Assembly: GCA_030148625.1 (NCBI GenBank)
Contig: JASBTC010000157.1
Coordinates: 1 to 12,521, forward strand
DNA: 12,521 bases
Direction: 5' to 3'
Origin: Sphingobium sp.
GTDB taxonomy: Bacteria; Pseudomonadota; Alphaproteobacteria; Sphingomonadales; Sphingomonadaceae
Shown here: one piece after another, positions 6,915 through 12,521 of the stretch
Layout: each line of letters starts with the position of its first letter
Numbering within the stretch: position 1 is the stretch's first letter
Position numbers and translations under genes: made by a program
The notes under the pieces: model-generated
The model's database searches: none
What the model saw: only the letters and a program-made list of their open reading frames with translations
What the model was told of the DNA's origin: nothing

Positions 6915-7388
6915 ATGAATCACTTGAGCGAGATGTTGCGGCATGTCCGAGCCACACTGCGCCGCCGCGGCGTCGCGGATCAGGATGCCGACGATCTGGT
7001 GCAGGAAGCCTTTCTGAAAGTGGAGCGCTACGAACAGAAGCATGCCGTGCGCTCGCAGGAAGCCATGATGGTCAAGGTTGCGGTCAATCTGTCGATCGAC
7101 GAGGGACGCCGCGAACGCCGGGCGCCATTCTCGACCGGCAATGTCTTTTCGATCGCCGACGCGGCGCCCGATCCGGAACAGATATTGCAATCCCAGGCAC
7201 GGCTGAAGCATGCCGCCGCCGGCCTGGAGAGATTGCCCGAACGCACGCGCCGCATCCTGCTTCGTCGCAGGCTCGATGGCGCAAGCTATGCTGTGATCGC
7301 CAATGAAGAAGGGATGTCAGTCCCCGCTGTGGAAAAGCAGGTCGCCCGAGCGACCCTGGAGATGATGAACTGGATGGAGACATGGTGA
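6915..7388 (+). CDS. FecI-like ECF RNA polymerase sigma factor
   Basis: A 157-residue ECF sigma factor that directs RNA polymerase to specific promoters when released or activated by its FecR partner. Region 2 lies at about residues 5-70 (DADDLVQEAFLKV at 24-36, then VAVNLSIDEGRRERR) and region 4 at about 103-150 (LERLPERTRRILLRRRLDG and a helix-turn-helix ending VPAVEKQVARA). There is no C-terminal extension, and the N terminus is a little short for FecI-type proteins. Start at 6915 follows GAGGAG at 6905-6910. The gene overlaps the anti-sigma gene by 7 bases (7382-7388), the usual arrangement for a regulatory pair. The promoter upstream matches the one before the receptor gene at 1146, so its regulon probably includes both operons; this is an inference from motif identity. 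Confidence 0.92.
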   Translation: MNHLSEMLRHVRATLRRRGVADQDADDLVQEAFLKVERYEQKHAVRSQEAMMVKVAVNLSIDEGRRERRAPFSTGNVFSIADAAPDPEQILQSQARLKHAAAGLERLPERTRRILLRRRLDGASYAVIANEEGMSVPAVEKQVARATLEMMNWMETW

Positions 7389-8314
7389 TCCGCTCGAAGG
7401 AGGAGCGCGCCCGGTTGAATGCCGAGGCCTCGGCATGGCTCGCCCGGCTTCATGGCCCGCGCGGCGCCGATGCCGAAGTGCCGCTGCAGGACTGGCTGAG
7501 GTGCGATCCCGCGCATCAGGAGGCGTTCGAACGCGCCACCGAATTGTGGGAATTGCTGCCCGGCGCCGCCGCCATCGCCACACAGGAAGTGCGCGCGCCG
7601 AGACGCTTCATGCCGCTGGCGATCGCCGCATCGCTCCTGGCGGTCGTCGTCACCGGTGCGATGACGGTCTATCTCAGCCAGGCACCGGCCTTCGATACCG
7701 GCGCCGGCGAGCAGCGCAGCACGACGCTGGATGACGGCAGCCGGATCGCGCTCAACACCGACAGTCACGTGACGGTGAAATTCGACCGCGATCAGCGACA
7801 GGTTTCGCTCGATCGCGGCGAGGCGATGTTCGAAGTGGCGCATGACGCGGCAAGACCGTTCGTCGTGATGGCCGGCGACGAGCGGATCAGGGCGATCGGC
7901 ACCAGCTTCGTCGTCCGGCGCGACGGCGATCGTGTGCGCGTCACATTGCTGCGCGGCAAGGTCGAGGTGACCAGAGCCGGCGAGCGCCCACAATTGCTGG
8001 CGATCCTGGCGCCGGGCGAGCGCGTGTCGGCGGCCCCGCAGGTGGCGCCGGTGCTCGACCGGCCCGCGCTCGATGCGGTCACGGCCTGGCGCCGCGGCGA
8101 GATATTGTTCCGCGATACGCCCCTGTCCGAAGCCGTGGCGGAGGTGAACCGCTATGGCCAGGACCGGGTGGTGGTGAACGACGCCCGTCTTGGGGCGCTT
8201 CCCATTTCGGGCGTATTCGCGACCGACGATTCGGCGGAATTCGCGGCCGCCGTCGCGCAGCTCCATGGGTTGCGGGTGCGGCGAGAGGGCGAGACATTGC
8301 TTTTGACGCTGTGA
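7382..8314 (+). CDS. FecR-like transmembrane anti-sigma factor / sigma regulator
   Basis: A 310-residue inner-membrane signal transducer linking an outer-membrane receptor to the FecI-like sigma factor. The cytoplasmic N-terminal part (about 8-60) has the FecR N-terminal (DUF4880) pattern AWLARLHGP...WLRCDPAHQEAFERA. One membrane segment spans about 76-98 (MPLAIAASLLAVVVTGAMTV). The periplasmic FecR domain follows at about 105-197 (LDDGSRIALNTDSHV, LDRGEAMFEVAHD, RPFVVMAGDERIRAIGTSF, LLRGKVEV). The C-terminal part (about 236-310, WRRGEILFRDTPLSEAVAEVNRY) is the STN-like region that in FecR proteins contacts the receptor signalling domain. It overlaps the sigma gene by 7 bases and is 97 bases ahead of the STN receptor, which is therefore its expected partner. 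Confidence 0.93.
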   Translation: MVIRSKEERARLNAEASAWLARLHGPRGADAEVPLQDWLRCDPAHQEAFERATELWELLPGAAAIATQEVRAPRRFMPLAIAASLLAVVVTGAMTVYLSQAPAFDTGAGEQRSTTLDDGSRIALNTDSHVTVKFDRDQRQVSLDRGEAMFEVAHDAARPFVVMAGDERIRAIGTSFVVRRDGDRVRVTLLRGKVEVTRAGERPQLLAILAPGERVSAAPQVAPVLDRPALDAVTAWRRGEILFRDTPLSEAVAEVNRYGQDRVVVNDARLGALPISGVFATDDSAEFAAAVAQLHGLRVRREGETLLLTL

Positions 8315-8316
8315 GA

Positions 8317-8366
8317 CCGATCCGGCACTTCGCTGGTCCGTCGCAGGGTGTCGCCGAGCGGATCGG
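8317..8366 (+). repeat. inverted repeat in the gap between the FecR-like gene and the STN receptor
   Basis: CCGATCCG (8317-8324) and CGGATCGG (8359-8366) are perfect complements with 34 bases between them, just after the FecR-like stop. The 97-bp gap has no copy of the ATGTCGG-N16-CGTC promoter and no T-run. The repeat may be an intercistronic stem-loop that tunes receptor output; the loop is long, so support is modest. Confidence 0.3.
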
Positions 8367-8411
8367 CCAAGGCTAATTGACGGAACGATCCAGGGAGTCG
8401 GGGGACGGCGC

Positions 8412-11351
8412 ATGATACGAGGGGGCATTTCGATATGGCTGCCTGCGCTCGTCTGCCTTACGGCCACCGCTGCCGCGGCGGAGACCGCCCCGACATTCCG
8501 TTTTTCGCTGCCGCGTCAGCCATTGCCCCGGTCACTAGAAGCGGTTGGCAGCGTCACGCGTTCCAACGTCATCTTCACGCCCGCCGCCGCGAAGGGCCGC
8601 GTCGCGCCGGCGCTCAAGGGCAGCTATAGCGTTTCCGAGGCGTTGCGCCGTCTCCTGCACGGATCGGGCCTCGGCTTCAGCGTCACAGCCGGTGGTTCCT
8701 ATGTCATCTCCAGCCGGTCCGGCGAGCGGCTGGCGGATGATACGACATCGTCGACGGCCGTGGTGGAGGAGGGCGCACCGATCATCGTGACCGGCTCGCG
8801 TATCGACACGCCGGGCTTCGAGGCGCCGACCCCGACCCTGCATATGACCAGGGAAAGCCTCGACATCGGCGCGCGGCCGAATGTTGCGGCCGCCCTGAAC
8901 GACCTGCCGCAGTTTCGCGGGACGATTTCGCCGCAGACGACGGGTACCAATACGAGCGCCGGCCAGGCGCCGGCGGATCTGCGCGGCCTGGGGATCAACC
9001 GCACATTGGTGCTGCTCGATGGACGGCGTTTCTCAAGCGAGAATGATCTCAACACCGTGCCGACGGTGCTGATCAAGTCGGTTGACATCGTCACTGGCGG
9101 GGCATCGGCCGCCTGGGGATCCGGGGCGGTCGCCGGTGTGGTCAATATCGTGCTCGATGACGATTTCAGCGGATTGAAGCTGGGTGCACAGGCGGGAATA
9201 TCATCGCGCAACGATGCTGCGGAGCATCGTTTCGAAGGGGCGTTCGGCGCGGCATTTGCCGGTGGTCGCGGCCATGTGACGATCGGTGCCGAATATCTCG
9301 ACAATCAGGGCGTCATTCCCAAAGTGTCGCGCCCGACGGTGGGGCGCTGGTCCACCGTGTCGGTCGGGGACGGCAATTTTATGCTCTCGCCGGATGTGGG
9401 GTTCGCGAATGCGGCGCATGGCGGGCTGATCCTGAGCGGCGTCCTTGCCGGCAAGGCGTTCAATCCCGACGGATCGCTGCGCGACTTCGACTATGGCACG
9501 GTCATCGGCAACGATATGATCGGCGGCGAAGGCCCATCGAACGACGATCTGAGTCCGCTCGTCACCCCGCAGCGCCGATACAGCGCGCTTAGCCGGATCA
9601 GTTTCGCGCCCGGTGCCGGTCTCAGGATCACGGGCGAACTGCGCCATTCGCGCATGTGGAACGACTATATCTGGTTCGGCGATCACAATCGCGGCAACAT
9701 CACCATCACCAGCGACAATGTTTTTCTGTCGCCGGCCATCAGCGAACAATTGCTCGCGGCCGGACAGTCCAGCTTCCGGATGGGGCGATTCAATTCCGAC
9801 TTCCCCTTTCCGCGCATCGATTTCCAGCGCGTGACGACACAGGGGACGATCGCGCTGGACGGGACGATCGGCGCCCGCTGGCGCTGGAGCGGTTATTACA
9901 GCCATGGCGAGTATCGCAACGATCTCGACACGCCCGGTTTCGTCATCGGGGCCAATTTCAACCAGGCCATCGATGCCGTGCGCGATCCGGCGACCGGTCA
10001 GCCGATCTGCAGGATCAAGCTGACGGATCCGTCGAGCGCATGCGTGCCGCTCAACCTGTTCGGCGAAGGCGCGCCGTCGCCCGAAGCCTTGGCCTATGTC
10101 ATCGGCGCGCCAAGCCAGCGTGCCAAGACCAGGCTGGATGTCGGCGGGGTCAGCTTGCGGGGGGAGCCCGTCATGCTGCCCGCCGGGCCGGTCTCGATCG
10201 CCATGGGTATCGAGGCGCGCCGTGAAGCGATCCGGCAGACGGTGGGCGCGCTCGATCTGATCAAGGCGTTCCGCACCTTCAACTTCACGCCGATGTCAGG
10301 CAGTTTCACGGTCAAGGAGGCGTTTGGCGAAATCCTTGTCCCGCTGGTGCGGGATCGTCCGCTGCTGCGGAAATTCGAGGTCAACGCGGCGGTTCGACTG
10401 TCGGACTATGACACCACCGGTTCGATCTGGTCGTGGAAGCTGGGTGCGACCAACGAATTCTTCCCGGGGTTTCGCGCGCGCTTTACGCGCTCCCGCGATA
10501 TCCGGTCGGCCAATCTCTCCGAACTCTACATGCAGCTTTCGACGGGCTATAATACGATCATCGATCCGGTGAAGAATATGAGCGTCTATGTGCTCAGCCA
10601 CAGCGGCGGCAATCCGGGCTTGCAGCCCGAAACCGCTGACAGCCTTACCGCCGGGTTTCACTATGCGCCGCCCGCGATCCGCGGTTTCAACCTATCGCTC
10701 GATTATTACAGGATCCGCATCGACGACGTGATCACGACGATCCCGGCGCAGGATCTGGTCGTCCGCTGCTTCAACGGCAATCAGGCGCTGTGCGCGCATG
10801 TCGAGCGTGACGCCGACGGCAATATCACGCGCACCATATCCACGTTCCTGAACCTTGCCGAATACCGGACCGACGGGATCGACGTCGAGCTTTCGCAGCG
10901 CCTGCCGCTCGATACCGTCTCAGATCTGCCCGGCACGATCACGTTCCGCCTTCTGGCCAGCTGGGTTCACAGTCTGACCACCAATGATGGCGTCAGCAGG
11001 ATCGACTATGCCGGATCGCAGGGGAACTCATTCAGTTTCGGCGTCCCCAGATGGCGGGTCAATGCCAGCATCGGCTATGACAGCGAACATTTCGCGGCGC
11101 TGGTGCGTGCGCGCCATATTTCCGCGGGCAATTACAATTCGACGGTGCGGCTGCTCAACAACCACATCCCGGCCTATACCTATGTCGATCTGCTCGCACG
11201 GGCACGCGTCGCGACGGGTTCGCAGACGATGGAGGTCTATGCCAACGTCACCAATCTCTTCGACCGGCAGGCCCCCGGCGGCTCGCTTTATTCGCCCTTC
11301 TACGATGTCGTCGGCCGCTATTTTACCGTCGGCGCCAAGCTCGGTTTCTAA
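8412..11351 (+). CDS. TonB-dependent receptor with N-terminal STN signalling domain
   Basis: A 979-residue outer-membrane transporter that also signals. Signal peptide about 1-23 (before ETAPTF). STN domain about 29-101 (FRFSLPRQPLPRSLEAVG ... YVISSR), the part that in FecA-type receptors touches FecR in the periplasm. A TonB-box-like APIIVTGSRI follows at about 122-131, then plug (DLRGLG, LLDGRR, GGASAAWGSGAVAGVVN) and barrel ending in LGF. Apart from the extra N-terminal domain it matches the receptor at 1146-3830 nearly end to end. It follows a FecI/FecR pair, so it is the likely input receptor of that system and may also import the ligand. Its codons are less strictly GC-ending than those of the first receptor, which could mean lower expression or a different history. 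Start at 8412 follows GGGGGAC and gives a good signal peptide. Confidence 0.95.
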   Translation: MIRGGISIWLPALVCLTATAAAAETAPTFRFSLPRQPLPRSLEAVGSVTRSNVIFTPAAAKGRVAPALKGSYSVSEALRRLLHGSGLGFSVTAGGSYVISSRSGERLADDTTSSTAVVEEGAPIIVTGSRIDTPGFEAPTPTLHMTRESLDIGARPNVAAALNDLPQFRGTISPQTTGTNTSAGQAPADLRGLGINRTLVLLDGRRFSSENDLNTVPTVLIKSVDIVTGGASAAWGSGAVAGVVNIVLDDDFSGLKLGAQAGISSRNDAAEHRFEGAFGAAFAGGRGHVTIGAEYLDNQGVIPKVSRPTVGRWSTVSVGDGNFMLSPDVGFANAAHGGLILSGVLAGKAFNPDGSLRDFDYGTVIGNDMIGGEGPSNDDLSPLVTPQRRYSALSRISFAPGAGLRITGELRHSRMWNDYIWFGDHNRGNITITSDNVFLSPAISEQLLAAGQSSFRMGRFNSDFPFPRIDFQRVTTQGTIALDGTIGARWRWSGYYSHGEYRNDLDTPGFVIGANFNQAIDAVRDPATGQPICRIKLTDPSSACVPLNLFGEGAPSPEALAYVIGAPSQRAKTRLDVGGVSLRGEPVMLPAGPVSIAMGIEARREAIRQTVGALDLIKAFRTFNFTPMSGSFTVKEAFGEILVPLVRDRPLLRKFEVNAAVRLSDYDTTGSIWSWKLGATNEFFPGFRARFTRSRDIRSANLSELYMQLSTGYNTIIDPVKNMSVYVLSHSGGNPGLQPETADSLTAGFHYAPPAIRGFNLSLDYYRIRIDDVITTIPAQDLVVRCFNGNQALCAHVERDADGNITRTISTFLNLAEYRTDGIDVELSQRLPLDTVSDLPGTITFRLLASWVHSLTTNDGVSRIDYAGSQGNSFSFGVPRWRVNASIGYDSEHFAALVRARHISAGNYNSTVRLLNNHIPAYTYVDLLARARVATGSQTMEVYANVTNLFDRQAPGGSLYSPFYDVVGRYFTVGAKLGF

Positions 11352-11365
11352 GGTACCCCCTCTTT

Positions 11366-11393
11366 CGTCATTCCCGCGCACACGGGAATGACG
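11366..11393. repeat. inverted repeat between convergent genes, possible bidirectional terminator or REP-like element
   Basis: CGTCATTCCCG (11366-11376), six-base loop, CGGGAATGACG (11383-11393): a perfect 11-bp stem 15 bases after the receptor stop and 29 bases from the end of the opposing sigma gene. No T-run follows on either strand. The TCATTCCCG/CGGGAATGA core resembles a short repeat scattered in many sphingomonad and other proteobacterial genomes, so it may be a dispersed element that also ends transcripts. Confidence 0.6.
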
Positions 11394-11421
11394 AGATGAG
11401 TTAATCTGCCTGGATCAGGCT

Positions 11422-12279
11422 TTAATGCAGATGCTTGAGCTTGTCGGGATTGCGCATCACGTAGATCGCGGTGATCTTGCCGTCCTCGATATCGAGCGCG
11501 GTGGTCTGGAGTTCGCCGTCGGCCTCGCGCGTGACGAAGCCGGGCAGGCCGTTGATGAGGCCGGCATGGACGAGTTCCGATCCATATTTGCGGAACAGCA
11601 CGGCCAGCGCCTTGTGCAGCGTCATCACCTGGCCATAGCCGATCGCCGGTCGCACCGCCGCGGGGCGTTTGCCGCCGCCGTCCGAATGGACGCTGACGTC
11701 CGCCGCCAGCATCGCGCCGAGCGCGGTCATATCGCCGCTGCGTGACGCCGCGAAAAAGGCGTTGGCAAGATCGAGGCCGCGCTGTTTCTCGACCTTGAAG
11801 CGCGGCCGGGCTTCGCGGACATGGGCGCGGGCGCGGTTGGCCAATTGGCGGCAGGCGGCCGGATCGCGCTGGATCGTCTTCGCCACTTCGTCGAAGCCCA
11901 GGCCGAACACGTCGTGCAGCAGGAACGCCGCCCGCTCGAGCGGGGAGAGGCGTTCAAGCGCGAGCATCAGCGGCAGGGTGACGTCGTCCTCCTCCTCTTC
12001 GTCAACGATCGGGTCGGGAAGCCAGGGGCCGATATAGGTTTCGCGCTGATGCCGCGCCGACTTGATCTGATCGAGGCACAGCCGCGTCACCACCCGGCGC
12101 AGGAACGCCTCGGGCTCGCGCACCTCGGTGCGGTCGGCGCCCATCCAGCGGATGAAGGCGTCCTGCACCACATCCTCGGCATCGGCGACCGAGCCGAGCA
12201 TGCGATAGGCGACGCGGGTGAGCCGGGGACGCAGCGGATCGAAACTCTCCGCCGCGTCCTCCATTGCCGCATCGGGCAT
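11422..12279 (-). CDS. ECF41-type sigma factor with SnoaL-like C-terminal extension (SigJ-like)
   Basis: An ECF sigma factor of 285 residues from the chosen start. Region 2 is about 14-77 (LRPRLTRVAYRMLGSVADAE and DVVQDAFIRW) and region 4 about 105-157 (LALERLSPLERAAFLLHDVFGLGFDEVA). A long SnoaL/NTF2-like tail follows from about 168. The three marks of group ECF41 are visible: WLPDP at 86-90 in the linker, DGGGK at 200-204 and NPDKL at 277-281. In this group the tail acts as a built-in regulator and no separate anti-sigma factor is expected; none is seen. The start at 12279 is chosen because its ATG overlaps the upstream stop by one base (TGATG) and fits the usual ECF41 N terminus; the frame is open to an ATG at 12315. 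It forms an operon with the CMD-family gene and appears unrelated to the receptor system. Confidence 0.9.
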   Translation of the reverse strand: MPDAAMEDAAESFDPLRPRLTRVAYRMLGSVADAEDVVQDAFIRWMGADRTEVREPEAFLRRVVTRLCLDQIKSARHQRETYIGPWLPDPIVDEEEEDDVTLPLMLALERLSPLERAAFLLHDVFGLGFDEVAKTIQRDPAACRQLANRARAHVREARPRFKVEKQRGLDLANAFFAASRSGDMTALGAMLAADVSVHSDGGGKRPAAVRPAIGYGQVMTLHKALAVLFRKYGSELVHAGLINGLPGFVTREADGELQTTALDIEDGKITAIYVMRNPDKLKHLH

Positions 12280-12521
12280 CAGGCGGCCGCCTTGGCCGGT
12301 GCCATGTCCAGCCACAGGCCGAAGCCCACCGCGAGGCGGTTCCAGCCGTTGATCACGTTGATCAGCAGCGTGAGCTGCACCTGCTCCTCCTCGCTGAACT
12401 GCCCGGCAAACTGCGCGTAGAGCGCGTCCGGCGCCCGCGCGGTTGCGACCAAGGTCAGCGCATCGGTCCAGGCCAGCGCGGCGCGCTCGCGATCGGTATA
12501 GACCGGCGCCTCGTGCCAGGC
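12279..12521 (-). CDS. carboxymuconolactone decarboxylase / AhpD-family protein, 3' part
   Basis: The last 80 residues of a minus-strand gene whose start lies beyond the window. The readable part (AWHEAPVYTDRERAALAWTD ... FSEEEQVQLTLLINVINGWNRLAVGF) is typical of small CMD/AhpD-like alkylhydroperoxidase proteins. The redox CxxC motif, if present, would be in the missing N-terminal part. The stop overlaps the ECF41 sigma start by one base (TGATG). ECF41 genes are known to sit beside carboxymuconolactone decarboxylase, oxidoreductase or epimerase genes, usually as their regulatory target, and this pair fits. Family assignment is good; the reaction is not known. Confidence 0.8.
   Translation of the reverse strand, partial: AWHEAPVYTDRERAALAWTDALTLVATARAPDALYAQFAGQFSEEEQVQLTLLINVINGWNRLAVGFGLWLDMAPAKAAA

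Noticed and set aside
12280..12315. Longer N terminus of the ECF41 sigma factor from the ATG at 12315
   Set aside because: The extra 12 residues would overlap the end of the CMD gene, while the ATG at 12279 overlaps its stop by one base and matches the usual length of the family.
1..12521. CRISPR arrays, tRNA or rRNA genes, insertion sequences, phage or toxin-antitoxin genes
   Set aside because: No regular repeat-spacer pattern, no tRNA-like cloverleaf noticed, and no transposase, integrase or toxin-like reading frame seen; nearly all of the window is filled by the eight genes listed.

Overview
This window looks like chromosomal DNA of a sphingomonad (alphaproteobacterium, Sphingomonas or a close relative). 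The evidence is high G+C, strongly GC-biased third codon positions, and large TonB-dependent receptors next to FecI/FecR-type regulators, a gene content typical of that family. The genus is inferred from style, not from a marker gene.

Layout. (1) Positions 3-944, minus strand: an AraC-family regulator, divergent from everything that follows. (2) 945-1145: a 201-bp divergent control region with an ECF-type promoter, two inverted repeats and a leader hairpin that could hide a ribosome binding site. (3) 1146-6836, plus strand: a three-gene export/uptake operon of a TonB-dependent receptor without a signalling domain, a secreted S9 serine peptidase and a secreted amidohydrolase; the last two overlap by ATGA. 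(4) 6915-11351, plus strand: a FecI-like ECF sigma factor, a FecR-like membrane anti-sigma factor and a second, clearly paralogous TonB-dependent receptor that carries an N-terminal STN signalling domain. (5) 11352-11421: a convergent gap with a strong inverted repeat. (6) 11422-12521, minus strand: an unrelated pair, an ECF41-type sigma factor with a SnoaL-like tail and the 3' end of a carboxymuconolactone-decarboxylase/AhpD-family gene.

How it may work together. The receptor of operon 3 and the sigma gene of operon 4 are preceded by the same promoter motif: ATGTCGG, exactly 16 bases, CGTC, in both cases preceded by a GAAT element. I infer that the FecI-like sigma factor reads both. The STN receptor would sense an external ligand and signal through FecR to the sigma factor. 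The sigma factor would raise its own operon and the transport/degradation operon. The two receptors are alike throughout plug and barrel and probably bind the same or related ligands, so the locus looks like a sensor-receptor and importer-receptor split from one ancestor. The ligand is unknown. A periplasmic S9 peptidase and a metal amidohydrolase suggest a peptide or an amide/ester-containing compound.
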